DNA of 36,872 bases from an uncultured Kineothrix sp. (GTDB lineage Bacteria; Bacillota; Clostridia; Lachnospirales; Lachnospiraceae), in the NCBI GenBank assembly GCA_910587275.1, contig CAJUMD010000024.1:1-36872 (forward strand), written 5' to 3'. Of the stretch, positions 1 through 6,796 are shown in pieces. The notes beneath the pieces are model-generated. The model saw nothing but the letters and a program-made list of their open reading frames with translations, searched no databases and was not told where the DNA came from. Numbering within the stretch: the stretch's first letter is position 1; each line of letters begins with the position of its first letter. Made by a program: the position numbers and the translations under genes.

Positions 1-2
1 TA

Positions 3-50
3 TCGGCATCCATGCCGAATCGGGCTAAACCGTGCATCCATGCACGGTTT
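3..50. repeat. Two adjacent perfect short hairpins
   Basis: Positions 3-9 pair with 12-18 (7 bp) and 27-37 pair with 40-50 (11 bp, perfect). In both, the arms meet at a CC dinucleotide inside the shared core CATCCATG. They sit at the window edge, outside any gene. They could be the end of a transcript or a pair of small protein- or RNA-binding hairpins; there is no T-tract directly after either one, so a simple intrinsic terminator is not clear. Confidence 0.6.
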
Positions 51-95
51 CCCTTAGGTATCCGTATTCTGCTAAGAAACTCCCGCCGAAAACGA

Positions 96-160
96 AGCAC
101 GGAAAATCCGGGACAGGCAATCCCGCTGCCGCCGCCCTCCAAAAAACGCCCTCCCGTGCT
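96..160 (-). repeat. Dispersed GC-rich repeat, copy A
   Basis: Read on the minus strand, this stretch begins with GCACGGGAGGG, then has a run of six T, then GG and a GGCGGCGGCAGCGGGATTGC block. The same order of blocks is seen at 20306-20365 (minus) and 23435-23483 (plus). The ends (96-102 and 154-160) are a 7-bp inverted repeat, so it can fold into a hairpin. It is non-coding here. Function unknown. Confidence 0.55.
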
Positions 161-212
161 GGGTAGAGTAAAAAGAAAAGCTATGATATGACATAACATT
201 TTTTGGTAACCA

Positions 213-549
213 GCAAAAACCAGGAGCGGAACTCCCTGCCTGGTTTGTTCCTGCCTCCCTGTGCTTCCCCTGCCGGTATCTGTTCAAAACCTGTTCCAAA
301 AAATGGTGCTGTTTCTTATTGTGCCCGGTCGTCGGTTTCTGACCGCTTTAGGCGGCGTTGTTTGACGAACAAGGTATTTCGCGGAACGGGAAATACCTTG
401 TGAGGAGTTTCGCCGCCGTGGTCAGAAACCGACGGCCGGGCACAATTAGAAACAGCCCGTTTTTGCCATCAGGTTTGAACAGATACCGGCAGGGGAAGCA
501 CAGGGAGGCAGGAACAAACCGGGCAGGGGGTTCCGCTCCTGGTTTTTGC
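213..549. repeat. Giant imperfect palindrome (about 140-base arms)
   Basis: The left arm (213 to about 357) is the near-exact reverse complement of the right arm (about 411 to 549). Positions 213-287 pair with 549-475 with only two substitutions. Pairing then resumes through about 305-343 with 418-457, and the centre holds a perfect 11-bp stem (370-380 with 390-400) around a 9-base loop. Three of the four isolated substitutions in the well-aligned parts are T in the left arm opposite G in the right arm (233/529, 241/521, 329/435), so plus-strand RNA would keep pairing through U-G wobble. No transposase, target-site duplication or convincing ORF is seen. It lies 22 bases beyond the stop of the LacI gene, which points towards it. 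It may be an RNA hairpin element, a MITE-like element or a very large terminator. Confidence 0.85.
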
Positions 550-571
550 GTCCTCCCGCATTCATCCCCCG

Positions 572-1585
572 CTACAAAGTCTCCCCATCCACCATCTCCC
601 CATCCAAAACCACGCTTTCCGGCAATCCCTCCTCCCCGTTCATCAGTCCAAACAACAGTTTCACTGCTTCTTTCGCCACCGGTTCCACGGGATTATAAAT
701 GGTATTGAGCCTCGGCGTCACATATTGCAGCGTATCGATGCAGTCAAAGCCCATAATCCCATAATCCTTTCCTGCCCTTTTTCCTTTTCCGTTCATGTAT
801 TTCATAATTTCCAGTGCGAAAATATCTCCCGCGCAGAAAAAAGCCGTCCGCCGTCCCGTTTGGTCCAGCTCCCCATACGCTTTTTCCATGTAATCCTTAT
901 TTTTCCCGATTACGACGGCTTCCACCTTTCCTGCACTGCCGCACTGCCCTTCCCATTCTGCCACCGCTTCCCGGAAACCTTCCAAACGCTGCTGGTGTAC
1001 ATGGGTATTTTCTTTTCCATTCCGCTCTAACGGCGGACAGACGAACACGATTTTTCCGTATCCTTTCCGTAAAATCGTCTCCGTCGCTTCCCTTGCCGCT
1101 TTTTTCTCCTCGATTCCCACAAAAGGTATGCCGTCCGCAATCCGGTTTCCAATCGTGACGATGGGGGTATCCAGGCTTTGCAGGAATTCCCTGTACGCCT
1201 CCCCCTGGTTGACCGAAGAAAGGATGATTCCGTCCACATGGTAATCCGCCAGCCGTTCCAACTGCTCCTTTTCCATTTCCTTATTCTGCTCATGCAGGGT
1301 AATGTTGACAAAATATCCCTGTTTTCTCGCTTCCATCTCTATGGCACTGAGCATTTGGGCAAAATAACGGTTATTTACATCCAATACCACAACCCCGATA
1401 TAAAACGTCTGTCCTTTTACCAATCCCCTCGCCAGCAAATCCGGCCGGTAGCCGCACTCCTTTGCTTTTGCCAGTATCATTTCCTTGGTACGGGGGTTAA
1501 TCCTGCCCGTATCCGTCAGCGCCCGGTGTACCGTCATCCTTGAAACACCGCACATCTGCGCCAGTTCTTTTGCCGTTACTGCCAC
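572..1585 (-). CDS. LacI-family transcriptional regulator (operon I)
   Basis: A 337-residue LacI/GalR-type regulator. Residues 1-55 form the helix-turn-helix and hinge (VTAKELAQMCGVSRMTVHRAL, then RINPRTKEMILAKAKECGYRPD), followed by a periplasmic-binding-protein-like sensor domain with the usual IGVVVLD and VDGIILSS strands. The start is GTG at 1583-1585, with an AGGAGG site 7 bases upstream. The stop is TAG. It is the last gene of the minus-strand operon that starts at 6435, directly after a GH51 arabinofuranosidase, so it most likely senses an arabinoside and represses this operon. A candidate operator lies at 6661-6680. Family assignment is certain; the ligand is inferred from context. 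Confidence 0.93.
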   Translation of the reverse strand: MAVTAKELAQMCGVSRMTVHRALTDTGRINPRTKEMILAKAKECGYRPDLLARGLVKGQTFYIGVVVLDVNNRYFAQMLSAIEMEARKQGYFVNITLHEQNKEMEKEQLERLADYHVDGIILSSVNQGEAYREFLQSLDTPIVTIGNRIADGIPFVGIEEKKAAREATETILRKGYGKIVFVCPPLERNGKENTHVHQQRLEGFREAVAEWEGQCGSAGKVEAVVIGKNKDYMEKAYGELDQTGRRTAFFCAGDIFALEIMKYMNGKGKRAGKDYGIMGFDCIDTLQYVTPRLNTIYNPVEPVAKEAVKLLFGLMNGEEGLPESVVLDGEMVDGETL

Positions 1586-1596
1586 TTCCGTTCCTC

Positions 1597-1627
1597 CTGT
1601 GATAAAAGATAACTTATTTTATCACAG
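1597..1627 (-). promoter_or_regulatory. 11-bp inverted repeat across GH51 stop and LacI ribosome binding site
   Basis: Bases 1597-1607 are the exact reverse complement of 1617-1627, with a 9-base spacer. The element covers the GH51 stop codon (1622-1624) and one edge touches the AGGAGG site of the LacI gene (1593-1598). It could be a mRNA hairpin that limits LacI translation or an internal protein-binding site. There is no T-tract for a normal terminator. Confidence 0.5.
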
Positions 1628-3139
1628 AATTCCAATCCGTACCATATTCCAGGACAAAGGGGGAAGCTGGCTGATTAAAATATTTTCCTCCAGTCTGCTG
1701 CCGTCATACGGTTTGGGTTTTACCGCATCATGATCCGCCAAATTGGTGGTCTTCCTGTCTTCCGTACACATCGTGGTATGTCCGATGATTTCCACCGCCT
1801 GAAAACCCTGTAATTCCACGGTAAGCCCGGTCACCTCATCCTGGGCGCGGTTAACCGCAAACAGAACCACTTCTTTTCTTTCCTCATTGTGAACCGCCAC
1901 ATAATCCACGTAAGGAACCTGTTTCCTCAGCGTACAGTCATAAGCCGGCAGCTCTGCCGCCCCCTGTAAGACTTTTCCCCTTCCGTAATTTGCCATGTGC
2001 ATAAACGGGTAGTAGATGGGCTGTACCCATACCCCGCCTTTTTCTTCCGTCATGACTGCTGCGCTGATATTCGTTAACAGCGACTGACAGGCAATTTTAA
2101 CCCGGTCGGCATATTTCAGGAAATTCATCATCATGCTGGCAAACAGCAGGGCATCTTCCATGGAATAAATCTGTTCGCTCAAATGGGGAGCCACCTGCCA
2201 GGGACTTTCGTCCACGGCTGCAGCCACCTCCCGGTCCGGCATGGACCATACCCCCCATTCGTCAAAACTGATGGATATCGTCTTACCGGAACGCTTCCAC
2301 GCTTTGACGTAATCACAGGTTCCTATGACGGTCCGTATGTATTCCTCCATATCCAGCGACTGGGAAAGGAAATTATCCGTCCCGAGTTCCTGTCCCCCAT
2401 AATACTGGTGAAGGGAGATATAATCCACATAAGGATACGTATACTTTAAGGTTTCTGCCTCCCATTCGGGATAGGTCTGCATGTCCGACTTGGAACTGCC
2501 GCAGGAAACCACTTCAATACGGCTGTCCACCTGTTTCATTGCCTTTGCCGTTTCCTGTGCCAGCCTTCCGTATTCCTGCGCGGTCTTATGCCCAATCTGC
2601 CAGTCCCCGTCCATTTCATTGCCAAGGCACCATGTCTTAATGCCGTATGGTTCTGCGGCGCCGTGTTCCCGGCGCCAATCGCTGTAATAGGTTCCTTCCT
2701 TTATGTTGCAGTATTCCACCAGCGATACCGCATTTTCAATCCCTTTTGTCCCAAGGTTGACGGCAAATACAGGTTCTATGCCCGCCTTAGCCGCCCATTT
2801 CATAAACTCATTGGTCCCGAATTCGTTGGTTTCTATGGAACGCCATGCAATTTCCAGCCTGCGGGGACGTTTTTCCACCGGTCCCACCCCGTCGCGCCAG
2901 TCATAGCAGGAAACGAAATTTCCTCCCGGGTAGCGTACTGCCGTTACCCCCATTTCTTTCACTTTTTCCAGCACATCCTGACGGAACCCGTCCTCATCCG
3001 CCGTTTCATGTCCGGGTTCGTAAATGCCCGAATACACCACCCGCCCCATGTGTTCCACAAAGGAACCGTATATCCTTGGATCGATTTCACCTTTTATAAA
3101 ATTCCGGTTTAAAATAATATGTGATTTTTCCTTTTCCAT
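1622..3139 (-). CDS. GH51 alpha-L-arabinofuranosidase (copy 1)
   Basis: A 505-residue intracellular alpha-L-arabinofuranosidase of family GH51, which removes terminal L-arabinofuranose from arabino-oligosaccharides with retention. The family marks are all present: N-terminal IYGSFVEHMGR, RYPGGNF at about 69-75, the acid/base Glu175 in CLGNEMDG and the nucleophile Glu294 in SFDEWGVW. There is no signal peptide and the length is typical. The ribosome binding site before the ATG at 3137-3139 is weak (A/T-rich leader), so translation may be modest. It follows the permease gene by 58 bases in the same operon. It resembles the GH51 at 18645 (same CLGNEMDG subtype) much more than the one at 10026. 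Family certain; exact oligosaccharide preference unknown. Confidence 0.95.
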   Translation of the reverse strand: MEKEKSHIILNRNFIKGEIDPRIYGSFVEHMGRVVYSGIYEPGHETADEDGFRQDVLEKVKEMGVTAVRYPGGNFVSCYDWRDGVGPVEKRPRRLEIAWRSIETNEFGTNEFMKWAAKAGIEPVFAVNLGTKGIENAVSLVEYCNIKEGTYYSDWRREHGAAEPYGIKTWCLGNEMDGDWQIGHKTAQEYGRLAQETAKAMKQVDSRIEVVSCGSSKSDMQTYPEWEAETLKYTYPYVDYISLHQYYGGQELGTDNFLSQSLDMEEYIRTVIGTCDYVKAWKRSGKTISISFDEWGVWSMPDREVAAAVDESPWQVAPHLSEQIYSMEDALLFASMMMNFLKYADRVKIACQSLLTNISAAVMTEEKGGVWVQPIYYPFMHMANYGRGKVLQGAAELPAYDCTLRKQVPYVDYVAVHNEERKEVVLFAVNRAQDEVTGLTVELQGFQAVEIIGHTTMCTEDRKTTNLADHDAVKPKPYDGSRLEENILISQLPPLSWNMVRIGIL

Positions 3140-3197
3140 TTTTCTTTTTTTACCATTTATATACCTTTCATTTTGTTTTGTACTGTGTCACCGTATC

Positions 3198-4091
3198 CTA
3201 CTCTTTCATGCCCGACACCGCAATTCCCTCCACAAAATATTTCTGGCAGAATATGTATAAAACCAGCAACGGTGTCAGTGAAATCATGGTAGCCGCAAGG
3301 GTCGGTCCGTATTTAATCACCTTATTTCCCACCAGGACCGCCAGTCCCGCCGACAACGTCCTCCGGCTCTGCGAACTGGTCAGCATCAGGGGATACAGCA
3401 AATCATTCCAGTTATTCATGAAATGGAATATGCCAAGGCTTACCAAAGCCGGTTTGCAAAGCGGCAGCATAATGGAGCGGTAAATCCTGAATTCACTCAT
3501 GCCGTCTATCCGTCCCGATTCCTCCAGCGATTTCGGCAGCCCTTCAAAGAAAGAACTCATCATGTAAATCCCGAACGCGCTGGTAGCGCGGGGCAGTATT
3601 AACCCCAAATAAGTGTCCAAAAGGTTCAGCTTATAGACTTCTATGTATAGGGGCGTCATAATAATCTGGAACGGAACCATCATGGTCAGCAGGATAATGG
3701 AAAACAGGAGTTTGGAACCCCTGAAACGCATCCGCGCAAACGCATATCCCGCCATGGAGTCAAACAGCAGGCTCACCACCGTCACCCCTCCCGCAAACAC
3801 CACGGTATTTCTTGTCATTTGGAAAATGGGGATACTTTCCCCCACGTACAGATACTGGTGCAGCGTCCATTCCTCCGGGAAGAAACGGGGCGGGAACTTT
3901 ATGACACCCGTATCCGTCTTAAACGAAGAAACAAGCAGCCACAAAATCGGAACCAGTACCGTAACCGCCACAAAAAATGTAAATACAAAACCGGCGGCCC
4001 CGGTAAACTTTATTTTCCTTATTCTTCGATTCCCGGTCCTATTTTCTCCCGTATTCTGTCGTGCTGTTTTATTTACTTTCCTTTCACTCAT
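3198..4091 (-). CDS. Carbohydrate ABC transporter permease, MalG/AraQ type
   Basis: A 297-residue inner-membrane permease of the CUT1 sugar ABC importers. After a basic N-terminus of about 28 residues it shows about six membrane segments and the cytoplasmic EAA loop (EESGRIDGMSEFRIYRSIMLPL), which docks on the ATPase. The C-terminus (FCQKYFVEGIAVSGMKE) is the usual MalG-type ending. It overlaps the upstream permease gene by 8 bases, so the two are probably translationally coupled. Together with the gene at 4084 and the binding protein at 5032 it makes one importer. No ATPase gene is in the operon; in related Firmicutes one shared MsmX/MalK-type ATPase serves several such systems. The substrate is inferred to be an arabinose-containing sugar from the GH51 next door. 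Confidence 0.93.
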   Translation of the reverse strand: MSERKVNKTARQNTGENRTGNRRIRKIKFTGAAGFVFTFFVAVTVLVPILWLLVSSFKTDTGVIKFPPRFFPEEWTLHQYLYVGESIPIFQMTRNTVVFAGGVTVVSLLFDSMAGYAFARMRFRGSKLLFSIILLTMMVPFQIIMTPLYIEVYKLNLLDTYLGLILPRATSAFGIYMMSSFFEGLPKSLEESGRIDGMSEFRIYRSIMLPLCKPALVSLGIFHFMNNWNDLLYPLMLTSSQSRRTLSAGLAVLVGNKVIKYGPTLAATMISLTPLLVLYIFCQKYFVEGIAVSGMKE

Positions 4092-5010
4092 CCGTATCCT
4101 CCCCTCTGCCCAGGATAAACCTTTTTAACACAAAGGTCAGGAATGCCACAATTAAAAACAGATACACGGAAATGGCGGAAGCGTACCCCAAATCATTGGG
4201 CGCCGTCTGGAATCCCCTGTCGTAAATATATTGCACCACGGTTTCCGTCCGGTTCAACGGTCCTCCCTGCGTCATGACATATGCCTGGTCAAACATCTGC
4301 ATTGCGCCTATGGTCGTGGTGACAATGCAAAAACTGATGGTAGGCCATATTCCCGGAACCGTAATATGTACAAATTTCTGAAGACCTCCTGCCCCGTCCA
4401 TCTCCGCTGCCTCGTAAAGCGACTGGGAAATGTTCAATACTGCCGCCGCCAGCAGCGTCAGCGTATACCCGAACCCCTTCCATGCCGTTACCGCAATCAC
4501 CGTAGGCATGGCGAGGTCCGGATTTTTTAAAAACGAAACCGTTTGGAATCCCGCCTGTTTGAGCCAATAAGCGATTAATCCCATGTTGGGATCCAACAGC
4601 ATGGACCACACGATTCCGATTGCGGTCATGGAGCAGACAAACGGCAGGTAATAAACGGAACGCAGCAATTTGCAATACCGGTTATTTTTTGCCAGACACA
4701 TGGTCAGAAGAAGGGCAAGCCCTATCTGCAAAGGCACTTCCAGCAGCGTAAAATACAGACTGTTAAATGTGGCATTGCCTACCCTGCGGTCCGCAAACAG
4801 GCGGGTAAAATTCTTTAACCCTACAAAAGATACATCTTTCATAAATATATTCATGTCCGTAATGCTGATCAACAGGGATGCTGCCAACGGGACAAAAATA
4901 AACACGGACAAGATAAGCATGGACGGCAGCAGAAAGAGATATGCGCTCTTTTGGTTATGCGCCGCATACTTGCTTTTCCTGTTCCTGAAACTTTTTCTGC
5001 TTTTTCCCAT
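4084..5010 (-). CDS. Carbohydrate ABC transporter permease, MalF/UgpA type
   Basis: A 308-residue CUT1-type permease. It begins with a basic stretch, then six predicted membrane helices starting at AYLFLLPSMLILSVFIFVPLAASLL. The EAA loop is YEAAEMDGAGGLQKFVHITVPGIWP, and the family segment FDQAYVMTQGGPLNRTETVVQYIY follows. The ATG (5008-5010) is preceded by GAGGG at good spacing. It pairs with the MalG-type permease downstream (8-base overlap) and follows the binding-protein gene by 21 bases. Identity as a sugar permease is clear; the sugar itself is inferred from the neighbouring arabinofuranosidase. Confidence 0.93.
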   Translation of the reverse strand: MGKSRKSFRNRKSKYAAHNQKSAYLFLLPSMLILSVFIFVPLAASLLISITDMNIFMKDVSFVGLKNFTRLFADRRVGNATFNSLYFTLLEVPLQIGLALLLTMCLAKNNRYCKLLRSVYYLPFVCSMTAIGIVWSMLLDPNMGLIAYWLKQAGFQTVSFLKNPDLAMPTVIAVTAWKGFGYTLTLLAAAVLNISQSLYEAAEMDGAGGLQKFVHITVPGIWPTISFCIVTTTIGAMQMFDQAYVMTQGGPLNRTETVVQYIYDRGFQTAPNDLGYASAISVYLFLIVAFLTFVLKRFILGRGEDTDE

Positions 5011-5031
5011 AATCCCTCGATTCTGCCAAAA

Positions 5032-6435
5032 CTACGGCTGTGCAAGAACCCTGTCCATGGCTTCCACTGCCTCTTTAAGAGCGTCTTCCGGTTTTGCCGC
5101 CCCCGTCATGACCTTTTCAAACATGGGAATCATCACGTCATTATCAATCTGGCTTGCCAGGGCATATCCCAAATTATAGGAACGGCCAATCTCCGTAGCC
5201 TTGGAAATGGCGCTTAACACCTCATCATTTTGAATCTCCGGGTCTTCCATCAGCGTTTTGGACCAAACGGGGAATCCGTTTTTCTGTGACCATTCCTTTA
5301 ATATATCATCCGTCAGCCAATACTGCATAAACTTATAGGCCGCCTGTTTCCGGCTTTCTTCCGTCCCTTTCGGAATCACGTAGCTGCATCCGCCTGCCGG
5401 TGAAAACGCCCCGGCGCTGCCTGCCACACAGGGAGCAATGCCGAAATTGATTCCCTGTTCCCGCAGTCCGTTAATCTGCCACGGTCCGCTCATATACATG
5501 GCAATCTGCCCTGCCTGAAGCATGGTATCCGCTTCCGGTCCCGTAATGTTTTCCGGCGATACTTTCTTATTCACCATCAGGTCCTGCAGCCATTCCAGCG
5601 TTTTTAAATTTTCTTCCGAATCCAGGAGATTCTGGTTTGTGGCAGGATCATCCGCATCACCGCCGTTTGCCCACAGGAACTGCATGTAAGTCACACTGGT
5701 AGGCATCGCAAGCCCGAACTGGTTCTTGGAAGGATCCGTCAGTTTTTCCGCATACTGTGCCAGTTCTTCCATGGTTTCCGGCGCTTTTTCAGGGTCCAGT
5801 CCCGCTGCCGCGAACAAATCCTTGTTCCAGTACAGGTAACTTACGTTATACTGCATGGGTGTCCCGTATAATTTTCCGTCCACATGGGATAATTCCAGTA
5901 CATTTTCCAAAATGTTGTTCTTATCCACCCCCGTCACTTCCCAAAAGTCGCTGATATCTTCCAGGGAATCGTTGCTCACATAAGGAGCTATATTCTCCAC
6001 CCCAAACAAAACCAAATCCGGCGCCGTTCCGGTGGCGATTGCCGCAGGCAGTTTCTGCTGCAACTGGTCATTGGGCATGATATCCATACGGATTTCGATA
6101 TGATCCGTGTTCGTCTTATTATAATTGTCCACAATCTGACGGAGGATATCACCGTCGGAACCGGTAAATACATTCCAAAATTCCACGATTACCTTTTCCT
6201 CCGAAGATGCATTTCCTTCTTCGCCTTTTGTCTCCGCTGCAGCCGTTGTTTCCCCTGTGGTTGTCCCTTCCGGCGTTTCCGGCGGCGCCTGCGTTCCCTT
6301 TTCCGCCCCATCCCCGCAGCCTGCCAGCAGGGACATACAAAGTGCGGCGGACAGGACTGCGGCACTCAGCCTTTTCATCCTTCCTCCCTTTTTGTTCCCT
6401 TCTTTCCATTTCTTCCATTTGCTCATCCGATTCAT
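5032..6435 (-). CDS. Sugar ABC transporter solute-binding lipoprotein (operon I)
   Basis: An extracellular, membrane-anchored solute-binding protein of the CUT1 class, 467 residues from the first start. The lipobox is LLAGC (Cys39), followed by a Glu/Thr/Ala-rich linker and a mature domain beginning VIVEFWNVFTGSDGDILRQIVDNYN. Typical family marks include GTAPDLVLFG, GTPMQYNVSYLYWNKDLFAAAGLDPEKAPETMEEL and MSGPWQINGLREQGINFGIAP. Two starts are possible. The ATG at 6435 has a perfect AAGGAGG 7 bases away but gives a 19-residue basic extension; the ATG at 6378 gives a normal signal peptide (MKRLSAAVLSAAL) with GGAGG closer by. It is the first gene of operon I, downstream of a consensus promoter. 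Substrate probably an arabino-oligosaccharide, inferred. Confidence 0.92.
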   Translation of the reverse strand: MNRMSKWKKWKEGNKKGGRMKRLSAAVLSAALCMSLLAGCGDGAEKGTQAPPETPEGTTTGETTAAAETKGEEGNASSEEKVIVEFWNVFTGSDGDILRQIVDNYNKTNTDHIEIRMDIMPNDQLQQKLPAAIATGTAPDLVLFGVENIAPYVSNDSLEDISDFWEVTGVDKNNILENVLELSHVDGKLYGTPMQYNVSYLYWNKDLFAAAGLDPEKAPETMEELAQYAEKLTDPSKNQFGLAMPTSVTYMQFLWANGGDADDPATNQNLLDSEENLKTLEWLQDLMVNKKVSPENITGPEADTMLQAGQIAMYMSGPWQINGLREQGINFGIAPCVAGSAGAFSPAGGCSYVIPKGTEESRKQAAYKFMQYWLTDDILKEWSQKNGFPVWSKTLMEDPEIQNDEVLSAISKATEIGRSYNLGYALASQIDNDVMIPMFEKVMTGAAKPEDALKEAVEAMDRVLAQP

Positions 6436-6687
6436 CCAAAAACCTCCTTCGATTTTCCGACAGGCGCTTTACATTTTTGCCATTATGCTTTAAAATAAAC
6501 GAATACAAAAAATATCCTAACGGTTTTATCTGTTCTTTGCGGGGACGATAATGGTTGGGGTATTTTTTTGTGTTCTTTCTTTTCAGGGCTTATATGGCAC
6601 TTTTTTGCTTTTTCCGTTTGGAAAAACATTTCCTGTCCTCTGCTAGTGTGCAAGTTACTATTGCGTGCTCGTGTACGCCATGTTTGA
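6436..6687 (-). other. Gene-free leader of operon I
   Basis: About 245 bases lie between the predicted transcription start (near 6681) and the first start codon (6435). I see no convincing small gene on either strand. The stretch is A-rich on the minus strand close to the gene and contains the AAGGAGG site at about 6443-6449. No terminator or known riboswitch pattern was recognised, but the leader is long for a simple sugar operon. Confidence 0.5.
6661..6680. promoter_or_regulatory. Candidate LacI-type operator of operon I
   Basis: The 20-base site TTGCGTGCTCGTGTACGCCA is an imperfect palindrome (7 of 10 pairs match) with a central CG, the usual design of LacI-family operators. It begins right after the predicted transcription start of the consensus promoter, a standard repression position. 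The LacI gene at 572-1585 in the same operon is the likely ligand-responsive repressor. This is inference from symmetry and position. Confidence 0.45.
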
Positions 6688-6716
6688 ATTATACACTTTC
6701 CACAAACACCTGTCAA
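6688..6716 (-). promoter_or_regulatory. Consensus sigma-A promoter of operon I
   Basis: On the minus strand, TTGACA (6711-6716) and TATAAT (6688-6693) are both exact consensus hexamers with the optimal 17-base spacer. Transcription should start near 6681 and run into the solute-binding protein gene at 6435. Such a strong core promoter implies control by a repressor, consistent with the palindrome at 6661-6680. Confidence 0.85.
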
Positions 6717-6744
6717 GTCCGAATGCAACACAATGCCGGTTCTT

Positions 6745-6796
6745 GGAAAGAAATAAGGGTATGGCAGATTTATCTGCCATACCCTTATTTCTTTCC
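6745..6796. terminator. 24-bp perfect palindrome, probable bidirectional terminator
   Basis: Bases 6745-6768 are the exact reverse complement of 6773-6796, with only a TTTA loop. The base of the stem is A-rich on one side and T-rich on the other (AAAGAAATAAG / CTTATTTCTTT), like a bidirectional terminator. The stop codon of the GGDEF-EAL-LamG gene (6785-6787) lies inside the right arm. It separates operon II from the promoter of operon I. Confidence 0.75.

Noticed and set aside
213..549. Insertion sequence or retron interpretation of the palindrome
   Set aside because: No transposase or reverse transcriptase gene is near, and no target-site duplication was found at the edges (GGTAACCA versus GTCCTCCC).
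72..708. Small ORFs in both directions through the palindrome, giving a similar RYRQGKHREAGTN-type peptide from both arms
   Set aside because: They arise because the two arms are the same sequence inverted. None has a ribosome binding site or a known domain.
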